The notes beneath the pieces were generated by a model that worked only from the letters and a program-made list of their open reading frames with translations, made no database searches and had not been told where the DNA came from. A stretch of 64,000 nt of DNA, taken from contig NZ_CP022203.1 of the NCBI RefSeq assembly GCF_002305895.1, positions 3,574,501-3,638,500 of the forward strand, in the 5' to 3' direction. Positions 51,302-59,658 of this stretch are shown here, piece after piece. Every line of letters starts with the position of its first letter. Position 1 is the first letter of the stretch. This DNA is from Corallococcus macrosporus DSM 14697. GTDB lineage: Bacteria > Myxococcota > Myxococcia > Myxococcales > Myxococcaceae. The translations under genes and the position numbers were made by a program.

Positions 51302-52297
51302 ATGCCGCCGCTGGATGTCGTGTGCTTTGGCGAGACGTTGGTGGACTTCCTCCCGGCGGCGCCGGGGCACCGGGTGCGTGACGTGCCCGCGTGGCACCCG
51401 TGCCCTGGTGGCTCGCCAGCGAATGTCGCGGTGGGGCTGGCCCGCCTGGGACTCCGTCCGGCCATGCTGGGCGTGGTGGGCGCGGACGAGTTCGGGCACT
51501 TCCTGCGCGAGCGGCTGGCCTCGGAAGGCGTGGACGTGAGCCACCTGCGCCAGACGGCGGAGGCGCGCACCGGGCTGGTGTTCATCTCGCTGGACGGGAA
51601 GGGCGAGCGCACCTTCACCTTCTTCCGGACGCGCTCCGCGGAGTTCCTGCTGGGGCCCGCGGACGTCGACGCGGCGTTCCTGTCCGGCGCGAAGGCGGTG
51701 CACTGTGGCTCCAACTCGCTCCAGTGGCCGGAGGCGCAGGAGGCCGCGGTGCGGATGCTGGGCCTGGCGCGCGACGCGGGCCTCATCGTGAGCTGTGACC
51801 CCAACCTGCGGCTGCACGCGTGGGAGGACACGTCCCTGCTGAGCGGGCTGCTGGCCCGGATGCTGCCGCAGTGCACGGTGGTGAAGCTCTCCGAGGAGGA
51901 GATTGGCTTCGTCACCGGGACGGAGGTGCCGGAGGAAGCCCTGGGGCGTCTGGCGGCCATGGGCGTGCCGCTGCCCGTGGTGACGCTGGGCGAGCGGGGG
52001 GCGCTGCTGCTGTGGAAGGGCGAGCGCCTCTACGTCCCGGCGACGAAGGTGCGCGTCGTCGACACCACGGGGGCTGGCGATGGTTTCGTCGCGGGGCTGC
52101 TGCACGGCCTCGTGCGCTGGTACGGCGGCGCAGCGGGACTGCGCGATGCGACTGGAGCCGAGCTGACGGCGCTGGCCACGTTCGCGTGTGAGGTCGGCGC
52201 GCGCGTGGTGGAGAAGCTCGGCGCGGTGGATGGCCTCCCGCGGGTGGGCGCGCTGGCCCAGGTGATGCCTTCGCGTCCGGCCCCTGCTCGCACGTAA
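51302..52297 (+). CDS. PfkB-family sugar kinase (fructokinase-like)
   Basis: 331 residues. It phosphorylates a sugar or nucleoside with ATP. PfkB signatures are GGSPANVAVGLARLG near the N-terminus and the C-terminal DTTGAGDGFVAGLLHGL with the catalytic Asp. VVCFGETLVDFLP and FFRTRSAEFLL fit fructokinases of the ScrK type, but ribokinase-like substrates cannot be excluded. It follows recO by 25 bases. No sugar-uptake genes are adjacent. Confidence 0.88.
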   Translation: MPPLDVVCFGETLVDFLPAAPGHRVRDVPAWHPCPGGSPANVAVGLARLGLRPAMLGVVGADEFGHFLRERLASEGVDVSHLRQTAEARTGLVFISLDGKGERTFTFFRTRSAEFLLGPADVDAAFLSGAKAVHCGSNSLQWPEAQEAAVRMLGLARDAGLIVSCDPNLRLHAWEDTSLLSGLLARMLPQCTVVKLSEEEIGFVTGTEVPEEALGRLAAMGVPLPVVTLGERGALLLWKGERLYVPATKVRVVDTTGAGDGFVAGLLHGLVRWYGGAAGLRDATGAELTALATFACEVGARVVEKLGAVDGLPRVGALAQVMPSRPAPART

Positions 52298-52419
52298 GCG
52301 CGCGTGGCCTGTCGCGGCGGGGGCGCGTGAGGCGCGATGATTCAGCGCTCACGCCCTCGGGCGCGTTCGCGGTGCTCGCGGCCGCGCTCCTCGCGGGGGG
52401 GGGCCAGGCCGCCCTTCGC

Positions 52420-52908
52420 TCAGGGCGCCAGCGGCGTGAGCAGCTCGTAGTCGAAGCGCTCATACGGCGGCGTCACGGACTGCCGGCGCTGGTCATACCG
52501 CTCCAGCACGTAGGCCGCCGCGTCCGAGCGCCGGGCCTCCGCCTGGAGCCAGCTCGCCACCCGGACATACGCGGCGTCGATGGCCTCCGCCGTGCCCTGC
52601 ACGGGCGTCACGGCGTAGTCGTGAGGTGGAATCGTCAGCGGCTGGAGTCCATCCGGCACCGCGCCCAGGTCCTTTACCTCGGTGGTGACCCAGTACCGGT
52701 AGACGGGGTCGTCGCCGGGCTGCGCATGGTCGCCGCCGGGGACGCAGCCGTGGAACACGTTCCGGTCCACCACGCCGGGGATGCCGTCCAGGCGAGCGAC
52801 GAGCTCCAGCCACGCCAGGGGCACGCGGTGGCTCAGCTCGCTGCGACGGCCGACCACCTTGAGGCCCACCAGCTTGATTTCTCCTCGGGAGACGATGGAA
52901 ACGTTCAT
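52420..52908 (-). CDS. GyrI-like / effector-binding domain protein
   Basis: 162 residues from ATG at 52908. The pattern MNVSIVSRGEIKLVGLKVVGRRSE, then FHGCVPGGDHAQPGDDPVYRYWVTTEV, TIPPHDYAVTPVQGTAEAIDAAYVRV and FDYELLTPL belongs to the GyrI-like small-molecule-binding fold, which forms the sensor part of BmrR/Rob-type regulators or small free-standing sequesters. It lacks an HTH. It is divergent from a MerR gene; the shared 53-bp intergenic has a palindrome. It may bind the same ligand as the regulator or be its target; this is inference. Confidence 0.7.
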   Translation of the reverse strand: MNVSIVSRGEIKLVGLKVVGRRSELSHRVPLAWLELVARLDGIPGVVDRNVFHGCVPGGDHAQPGDDPVYRYWVTTEVKDLGAVPDGLQPLTIPPHDYAVTPVQGTAEAIDAAYVRVASWLQAEARRSDAAAYVLERYDQRRQSVTPPYERFDYELLTPLAP

Positions 52909-52923
52909 GCTCTCAACCCTCCA

Positions 52924-52948
52924 CCTTGAACCAGGTTGAACCTCAAGG
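52924..52948. promoter_or_regulatory. MerR-type palindromic operator in the divergent promoter
   Basis: CCTTGA (52924-52929) and TCAAGG (52943-52948) are mirrored around a 13-base centre that includes AACC/GGTT. This is the size and symmetry of MerR-family operators, which sit between the -35 and -10 of the promoter they control (spacing 19). It lies in the 53 bases between the effector-binding gene and the MerR gene, so one regulator could control both. Confidence 0.65.
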
Positions 52949-52961
52949 GGAAAGCCGCCGC

Positions 52962-53765
52962 ATGCTGACGATTTCGCAGTTCGCGGACCGCTGTGGCCTG
53001 TCACCGAGCGCGCTGCGCTTCTATGAGCGGAAGGGCCTGCTGCTGCCCTCCGCCCGGCGAGCGAATGGCTACCGCGCCTACGCTCCCGGGCAGGTCGGAG
53101 AGGCCCGCTTCATCAGCAGCCTGCGCGCCGCGGGCATCTCCCTCTCCGCCATCCGCGAGTTCCTCCGGAAGGACGCTCGAACCCGGGAGACGATGCTCGC
53201 GTTTTGGCGACAGGACCTGTCCGCGCGGCTGCTCTCCCTCCAGCTCGCGGACCAGTACCTGCGGGGGCTGGGCGCGGCGTCGGGGCCGCGCGTCCACCTG
53301 GAGCAGTGGGCCGAGCCGTCCGTGCTGGTGTGGTTCCCCGCCACCGCGCCGCCGGGCCCCCTGGCGTTCCGCGCCGCCGTGCCTGCCTGCAAGAAGGAGC
53401 TGGAGCGGCGGGGTATCCCGGTCCTCACGAGCGGTTATGTCCGCACGCTCGATGTGGCGCGGGGCCAGCTCCTGGGCGAGGTGGGCTTCCGCATCAAGCC
53501 GCGCCGGCGCTTGCCTCCAGGATGCCGCGGGCAGGAGGTCCCGCCCACCTTGTTCGCGACGCTGGAGTGCGCCGTGCGGGACGAGCAGGCCGCGCACCGC
53601 GTGTTCCGATTCCTGGCGGAGCTGGGGTTCCGGCCGGACGGGCTCCACCTGGAGCGCTATCTGCCCGGTGTCGCCGACCGGTACCTCCTCATGCTGAGCG
53701 TGCGGCGCCTGGGGCCGGTGGCGGCGGATGGGGAAGGGGGCTCGTCCCCGGGGCCCCTGGGGTGA
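52962..53765 (+). CDS. MerR-family transcriptional regulator with C-terminal effector domain
   Basis: 267 residues from ATG at 52962. The N-terminal winged HTH is clear: MLTISQFADRCGLSPSALRFYERKGLLLPSARRANGYRAY, and the PGQVGEARFISSLRAAGISLSAI region. A coiled helix (about 85-115) joins a C-terminal GyrI-like effector domain with GIPVLTSGYVRTLDVARGQ and ERYLPGVADRYLLMLSVRRL. It is of the BmrR/TipA type, activating genes on ligand binding. No Cys motif for metals is seen, which argues against metal sensing. The palindrome in front of it is probably its own binding site. Confidence 0.85.
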   Translation: MLTISQFADRCGLSPSALRFYERKGLLLPSARRANGYRAYAPGQVGEARFISSLRAAGISLSAIREFLRKDARTRETMLAFWRQDLSARLLSLQLADQYLRGLGAASGPRVHLEQWAEPSVLVWFPATAPPGPLAFRAAVPACKKELERRGIPVLTSGYVRTLDVARGQLLGEVGFRIKPRRRLPPGCRGQEVPPTLFATLECAVRDEQAAHRVFRFLAELGFRPDGLHLERYLPGVADRYLLMLSVRRLGPVAADGEGGSSPGPLG

Positions 53766-53769
53766 AAGG

Positions 53770-55638
53770 ATGGGACGGTCCATGTCCCAGCCCGTCCCCC
53801 ATGCGGTCCCCGAGGAAGCGGCCCCGACGCAGGCCCCGCTGACGTTGCTTCGAATCCCCGGGGACACGCCCGAGGCGCTCGACAGCTTCTGGCTGCGCGA
53901 GGTCTTCCAGGGCGACCGGATGCCTCAGCTCACGCTGAGGGCGGTGCTGCTCGGCGGTGGCATTGGCGCCATCACCTGCGCGACCAACCTCTACGCGGGC
54001 CTGAAGATGGCCGTGGCCTTTCCCGTGGCCATCACCGCCGCGCTGCTGGCGCATACGGCCCATGGGGCGATGCGGCGCGTGGCGCCTGGCGTCGCGGGCG
54101 CGCCGCTCTCTCCGTTGGAGACGTGCTCGGCGCAGGCCGTGGCGTCGTCCGCGGGGTACGCGACGGGAGGCGCCCTGGTGTCCGTGCAGGGCGCGTGGCT
54201 GCTCACGACGGGCAGTCATCCGCCGGGATGGGCGTTGCTCGCGTGGACCTTCCTCCTGTCCGCCCTGGGGGTGCTCTTCGCGGTGCCGCTCAAGCGCAAG
54301 CTGGTGGACCACGAGCAGCTTCCCTTCGCCACGGGCACGGCCGCGGCGGCGACCATCCGCGCGCTGCACGCCACGGGCGCGTCGTCCCGCCCCAGCCTGT
54401 CGATGCTGGGCCTGGGCGGCGGCATCGCGGCGCTCGTCACCCTGGTGCGTGATGGCCTGGGCCGCCTGCCCTACGTCTTCGCGTTTCCGGGGGCGCTCGG
54501 TGGGTGGCCGCTGGAGCGCCTGGGCTTCGGCTTCGAGACGAGCCTCCTTCCCCTGGGCGCGGGCGCGCTGCTGGGCCTGCGGCTCACGGCGTCCTGGCTC
54601 CTGGGCGCGCTGCTCATCCACGGCGTCGTGGCGCCCCGCGTGTTCGCCGCGGGGCTCCTTCCTCCGGAGGGGGACTTCCTCGCGTGGAGTCTCTGGCCCG
54701 GCACCGCGGCGCTCACCACCGCGTCGCTGCTGCACTTCGCCCTGGAGGGGCGTGTGCTGGGCCGCGCCTTGCGAGGCCTCTTCCGGAGGACGCCGGCCAC
54801 GCCGCATCCGGTGGACGCGCTCCAGGTGCCGGGGCGCTGGCTGCTCGCGGGGCTGGCCGTCCTGACGCCCGCCACGCTCGCCGTGGCCAAGGTGGGCTTC
54901 GGGGTGCCCCTGCCACACGCCGCGCTCGCCGTGGCGCTGTCGTTCGTGCTGTGTCTCATCGCGTGTCGCGTCACCGGTGAGACGGACGTCACCCCCGTGG
55001 GGCCGCTGGGGCAGGTGACGCAGATGACCTACGGCGTGTTGCTGCCGCGCAACGTGGAGGCGAACCTCGCCACCGCGGGCATCACCGTCAACGCGGCTTC
55101 TTCGGCGGCGGACCTCCTCAGTGACGTGAAGACGGGCCACCTGCTGGGCGCCCATCCCCGGCGCGTGTTCCTGGCGCAGCTCCTGGGGTGCGCGGTGGGG
55201 GCCGCCGCGGTGGTGCCGCTGTTCTTCCTGCTGGTGCCGGACCGCTCCGCGCTCGGCGGAGAGCGCTTCCCCGCACCCGCGGCGACCGTCACCGCGAGCA
55301 TCGCCCAGGTGCTGGCGTCAGGACTCTCCGGGGTGGAGCCGGGCACCCGCGCGGCGCTCGGCTGGGCCGCGCTCGTCGCCGCCGGGCTCACACTGGCCGA
55401 GCGCATGGCGCCCGAGCGGGTGCGGCACTGGGTGCCGTCGCCCCTGGGCATGGGCCTGGCCTGCCTCCTGCCCGCGTCCACCGCGCTGGGCTTCTTCCTG
55501 GGAGGACTGGCCGCGGCCGTCGCTCGCAAGGTGAGTCCGGGCGCACAGGAGGGGCGGGTGGTGACGCTGGCCGCGGGCCTCATCGCCGGTGAAGGCTTGA
55601 TGGGGGTTGGCATCGTCCTGAGCCAGGCGCTCTGGTAA
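53770..55638 (+). CDS. oligopeptide transporter (OPT) family protein
   Basis: 622 residues from ATG at 53770; the next ATG (53782) is equally possible. It is a polytopic membrane protein with about 14-16 TM segments. OPT features are ITCATNLYAGLKMAVAFPVAI, the KRKLVDHEQLPFATGTAAAATIRALHATG loop, TGETDVTPVGPLGQVTQMTYG and the QLLGCAVGAAAVVPLFFLLVP region. OPT proteins import peptides, iron-siderophore or glutathione-type substrates by proton symport. The substrate is not determined. It begins 4 bases after the MerR stop, so they may form one transcript; peptide uptake could then be under the regulator's control. Confidence 0.88.
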   Translation: MGRSMSQPVPHAVPEEAAPTQAPLTLLRIPGDTPEALDSFWLREVFQGDRMPQLTLRAVLLGGGIGAITCATNLYAGLKMAVAFPVAITAALLAHTAHGAMRRVAPGVAGAPLSPLETCSAQAVASSAGYATGGALVSVQGAWLLTTGSHPPGWALLAWTFLLSALGVLFAVPLKRKLVDHEQLPFATGTAAAATIRALHATGASSRPSLSMLGLGGGIAALVTLVRDGLGRLPYVFAFPGALGGWPLERLGFGFETSLLPLGAGALLGLRLTASWLLGALLIHGVVAPRVFAAGLLPPEGDFLAWSLWPGTAALTTASLLHFALEGRVLGRALRGLFRRTPATPHPVDALQVPGRWLLAGLAVLTPATLAVAKVGFGVPLPHAALAVALSFVLCLIACRVTGETDVTPVGPLGQVTQMTYGVLLPRNVEANLATAGITVNAASSAADLLSDVKTGHLLGAHPRRVFLAQLLGCAVGAAAVVPLFFLLVPDRSALGGERFPAPAATVTASIAQVLASGLSGVEPGTRAALGWAALVAAGLTLAERMAPERVRHWVPSPLGMGLACLLPASTALGFFLGGLAAAVARKVSPGAQEGRVVTLAAGLIAGEGLMGVGIVLSQALW

Positions 55639-55653
55639 CCTTCGGCCCACCCC

Positions 55654-58600
55654 ATGCGCTGTCCGGTCTGCCACCGCCGTCTCGCCACCGGCGCGGTGTG
55701 TCCCGTGCATGGCCAGCGCGCGCCGTCGCCTGGCCCTGACACCGAGCCCTTCCCGCTCCCGGACGTGTCAGGGCTGAGCCCCGCGGCCCTGCTCGGCACG
55801 GGCGGCTTCTCCCACGTCTTCACCGCGTATCAGGAGGACGACGGCCGCGAGGTCGCGCTCAAGGTCGGCCGGCCGGCCCACCGCGACCGCTTCGCCCGCG
55901 AGGCCGCGGCGCTCCAGCGCATCGGTGCGCCGACGGCGCCCGTGCTGTACCAGTCCGGTGGCGTCCATGGCCGCCCCTTCCTCGTCATGGAGCGGCTGCA
56001 TGGCCAGACGCTCGCCGCGTGGATGGCCGCGTTGCCGGGCTCGGGGGCCGCGTCCGTGCCGCGCGTGCGGGAGCTGCTCAGCGGCCTCTGCGCGGCCGTG
56101 GAGCGCGTCCATGCCGTGGGCGTGGCGCATCGGGACCTCAAGCCGGAGAACATCTTCCTTCGCGAGGGCGGCGCGCTCAGCCTGCTCGACCTCGGGCTGG
56201 CGCGCTTCCTGGACACCTCGGAGGACGCCGACGCGCCGCCGGCGGAGGCCGAGGGACTGACGCTCGTGGGGCAGCGGCTGGGCACGCCCTATTACATGGC
56301 GCCCGAGCAGTGCCTGGACGCGCGCGAGGCCGGTGCGCCCGCGGACCTCTACGCGTTGGGCGTCCTCCTCTACGAACTGCTCACCGGGGCGCCGCCCTTC
56401 ACGGGTGGGGCGGAGGAGATTCGCCACGGGCACGTCAGCCTCCGTCCGGCCCGCGTCTCGGAGCGGGCCCCCGTGCCCACCGCGCTCGACGCCGTGGTGG
56501 CGCGGTGCCTGGCGAAGGCGCCCGCCGAGCGCTTCTCGCGCGCTTCGGAGCTGCTCGCTGCTTTCGACGCCGCGTGCAGTCAGGCCCTGTCCCTGGCCCT
56601 GGCGCCCGTGGAGGGCGAGGCCGCCGCGGCGCCCCCGCCGTCCGGCCCGGGCGCTGGGGCGCGGTGGGTGGCGCTGCTGGGCGTGCGCGCGCAGCTTCCA
56701 GTCGACGCGCTGCGGCTGACCTTCGAGCCTCAAGGCGGAACGCTCGCGCGCGTGCGGGCCCGGGGGTACCTGGTCGCGTTCTCCGAGTCCCTGTCGGCCG
56801 AGGCCAACCTCCGCGCGGGCGCGTTGGTGGCGCGCAAGCTGATGGAGGAGGGGACGGCCGCCACCGTGCTGCACCTCGCGCGGTTGCACGTCCTCCCGGG
56901 CGCCACCACCACCCGCGTGGCGGGGCCCGCGGTGGAGGCCGTGGGCGACTGGTGGCCAGAGGACCTCGCGCTGGGTGAGGCGCGTGTCACGGCCGCCGCC
57001 GCGGCCCGCCTGGGGCCCGGCGCCACCGAGCCCTCGTCCGATGGTGTCCGCCTGCGCCTGCATGACGGCGGCGCGTCCACGTCGTCCGCGGAGGCGCCGC
57101 CCCTGTCGGGTCGCGAGGCCCTGCTCGACGCGCTGGCGTCGGAGGCGTCGCGTTGCCTGGAGGAGCGCGCTCCGGGGCTGTGCGTCCTCACGGGCGATGT
57201 CGGCCATGGCGCGTCGCGCGTCCTGGAGGCCCTGGCCACCCGCCTGGAGGCCGCGGGGCGGTGTCTGGTGGTCCGGCTGCGCGCGCCGTCTCCGGATGCC
57301 GCGTCGTCGGAGTCCCTTCTGGACGCGCTGCGGGCCGTGGCCGAGCCACCTCGTGTCGTGCGCACGCCCGCGCTTCCGCTCGTGGATGAGCGCTACGCCG
57401 CCGCTCGCGCGCTCGCGGAGGGCTTGCAGCGCCAGGCGCTGGAGGCCCCCCGCGTGCTGCTCGTCGACGACGCGCACCTGGCGGACCCCACCAGCCTGGA
57501 TGCGCTGGAGGTCGCCACCCTGGCCGGCACGCGCGCGCCGCTCTGGGTCTGTGTCGCCGCGCGCCCCGCGCTGCTCGGGCTGCGTCCCCACCTGGGCGAG
57601 CGCAGCGCCCGGGTCGCGAGAATGGCGCTGCCGCCGCTGACGCCCGAGGCGAGCCGCTCCCTGTTGCTGCACCTGCTGCGTCCCGCCGAGCACGTCCCCG
57701 AGCCGGTGCTGGCGCGTCTGGAGCAGCTCGCGCAGGGCGTCCCCCTGTCGCTGGTCGAGCTCGCGGGCGCGCTGCGGGCCGCGGGGGCCCTGCGGGCCTC
57801 TCCCGGCGGGGGCTGGTACATCGCGCCGGACGCGTTGCTGGACGTGTCCGTGACGCCGCTCTTCGAGCGCCTCGCCGCGCGGGCGCTGGCCGGGCTCCCC
57901 GCGGCGCACCGCGTGCTGGCGCGCCTGTGCGCGGTCCTGGGCACGGAGGTGGAGGTGTCCCGCGTGGACGCCGCCCTCCACCACCTGGCGCCGAGCGAGG
58001 AGACGGCCCGCGTGACGTCGCTCGACGCGGGGGCGGGGCTGCAGCGGCTGGCGCGTTCGGGGCTGCTGCGGCCCACGGCGCCGGGCCACTTCACCTTCCG
58101 CCATCCGCTGCTGCGCGAGGCGCTGGAGGCGCTGCTGCCGGCCCCGGCGCGCCGCGCCCTGCACGCCGCGGCGTTGCGCGCCACGCCTCGCGACGGCGTG
58201 GCCGAGCGTCGCCGCTGGGCCCACCATGCCGCGGCCTGTGGGGCGCATGCGGAGGCCACCGCCGCGTTCCTCGCGCTCGCGGAGTCGGCGCGCCGCGCGC
58301 ACCTGTCCGTCGAGGCGGAGCAGCACTACACCCGCGCGCTCGCGCTGCTGCCGGAGGCCGAGGTGGAGCGCCGCGCCCTGGCGCTCTCGGGGCGTGGGCG
58401 CGTCCGTCACCGGCTCCAGCGCTTCCGGGAGGGGCTGGCGGACCTGGGCGCCGCGCGGGCGCTGGCCGTGGCGCGCGGCGACGAGGCGCAGCAGGTGGAG
58501 TTGCTGCTGGAGGAAGCCACCGCGCGCGACTGGATGGAAGATGTGGAGGGCTCGTCGGCCTGCGCGCGCGAGGCCCTGGAGCGCATCGAGCGGCTGGACG

Positions 58601-59493
58601 AGCCGCGCCTGGCCCTGCGCTGCTCCCTGGCGCGGGGCCGCCTCCACGTGCGGCTGGGGGAATGGGCCGCCGCCGTGCGCGTGCTCACGGGCGTGGTGGA
58701 GGGCGCGGAGCGGGCGCATGAGCATGAGACGCTCGTGGTGTCGTTGACGCTGCTGGGCTCGGCGCTGACGTTCCTCGACCGGACGGAGGAAGCCGCCTCC
58801 CACTTCGACCTGGCGCTGCTGCGCTGCGAGCAGGCCGGGGACGCGCTGCACCGGGCCGCCACGCTCATCAACCGCGTGCTGTTGTGGCTGCGCCTGGGAG
58901 ACGTGGCGCGCATGGAAGAGGACCTGCGCCGCGCCATGGCGCTGGGCCGCGAGCTGGGCCACGCGCAGGTGGAGCGCTGGTCCACCTTCAACCTCGCGGA
59001 GGTGCTCTACATGCAAGGCCGGCTGGAGGAGGCCTTGCCGCTGGCTCGCCGCGTCCACGAGCTGGGCGTTCGCTTCTTCCGCGAGCACCCCGTCCCCGTG
59101 GATGCGCTGCTGCTCGCGCGCATCGGCGCCGCGCTGGGCGACCTGGAGGAGGCCAGCCGGCAGCTCCGGTGGATTGACGCCCATTGTCCGCCCGAGTCCC
59201 TGCCGCCCACCGCCGTCATGCGCAGGCTGGTGGCGCTTCAGGTCGGTGACGCGCGGGGAGCGGGCTCGGCGCGGGAGGAGGCCTGGCGGGCCCTGGCGGA
59301 CGACGCGGACACCCTGGCCTCGGCCGATGAGAAGGCGGAGATCCTCCTCCAGGCCGCCCGGGGCGCGATTCAGGCGGGCCGCGCCGAGGAGGCCCGCGCG
59401 TGGCTCGCGCGGGCGGAGGCCGCGGTGGAGGAGGGCGCGCCCTTGTGGCGTGCCCGGCTGGCGTCCCTGCGAGCGGGGCTTCCCAGCATGTAG
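55654..59493 (+). CDS. Ser/Thr protein kinase with AAA-type ATPase and TPR repeats
   Basis: 1279 residues. A zinc-ribbon-like start (C3, C6, C16, H19) is followed by the kinase domain (about 44-300): Gly loop LGTGGFSHVFTA, K70 in VALK, HRDLKPEN (H159) and DLG in place of DFG at 179-181, GTPYYMAPEQ. Residues about 330-490 resemble a degenerate nucleotide-cyclase fold. An STAND/AAA ATPase follows: the P-loop position reads GDVGHGAS (514-521), where the usual Lys is Ala, and Walker B is RVLLVDDAHL (600-609). The rest (about 850-1279) is TPR-like helical repeats. This matches the PknK-type architecture. It is 15 bases after the OPT gene. Confidence 0.88.
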   Translation: MRCPVCHRRLATGAVCPVHGQRAPSPGPDTEPFPLPDVSGLSPAALLGTGGFSHVFTAYQEDDGREVALKVGRPAHRDRFAREAAALQRIGAPTAPVLYQSGGVHGRPFLVMERLHGQTLAAWMAALPGSGAASVPRVRELLSGLCAAVERVHAVGVAHRDLKPENIFLREGGALSLLDLGLARFLDTSEDADAPPAEAEGLTLVGQRLGTPYYMAPEQCLDAREAGAPADLYALGVLLYELLTGAPPFTGGAEEIRHGHVSLRPARVSERAPVPTALDAVVARCLAKAPAERFSRASELLAAFDAACSQALSLALAPVEGEAAAAPPPSGPGAGARWVALLGVRAQLPVDALRLTFEPQGGTLARVRARGYLVAFSESLSAEANLRAGALVARKLMEEGTAATVLHLARLHVLPGATTTRVAGPAVEAVGDWWPEDLALGEARVTAAAAARLGPGATEPSSDGVRLRLHDGGASTSSAEAPPLSGREALLDALASEASRCLEERAPGLCVLTGDVGHGASRVLEALATRLEAAGRCLVVRLRAPSPDAASSESLLDALRAVAEPPRVVRTPALPLVDERYAAARALAEGLQRQALEAPRVLLVDDAHLADPTSLDALEVATLAGTRAPLWVCVAARPALLGLRPHLGERSARVARMALPPLTPEASRSLLLHLLRPAEHVPEPVLARLEQLAQGVPLSLVELAGALRAAGALRASPGGGWYIAPDALLDVSVTPLFERLAARALAGLPAAHRVLARLCAVLGTEVEVSRVDAALHHLAPSEETARVTSLDAGAGLQRLARSGLLRPTAPGHFTFRHPLLREALEALLPAPARRALHAAALRATPRDGVAERRRWAHHAAACGAHAEATAAFLALAESARRAHLSVEAEQHYTRALALLPEAEVERRALALSGRGRVRHRLQRFREGLADLGAARALAVARGDEAQQVELLLEEATARDWMEDVEGSSACAREALERIERLDEPRLALRCSLARGRLHVRLGEWAAAVRVLTGVVEGAERAHEHETLVVSLTLLGSALTFLDRTEEAASHFDLALLRCEQAGDALHRAATLINRVLLWLRLGDVARMEEDLRRAMALGRELGHAQVERWSTFNLAEVLYMQGRLEEALPLARRVHELGVRFFREHPVPVDALLLARIGAALGDLEEASRQLRWIDAHCPPESLPPTAVMRRLVALQVGDARGAGSAREEAWRALADDADTLASADEKAEILLQAARGAIQAGRAEEARAWLARAEAAVEEGAPLWRARLASLRAGLPSM

Positions 59494-59658
59494 CGTGAAA
59501 TGTCACTGTCCAGGGGCCGTGTGACGTGAAGCGCTACACGAACGCGGCCTGAGAATCTGCTCTCATGGTGGCGCGTCACCCAACCTCCCGGGCTGGCTCG
59601 GCACATGCTTGCCCGGAGGAAGCTCCCCCTTCCTTCCATCGTTCCTGGAGGACGTCTC

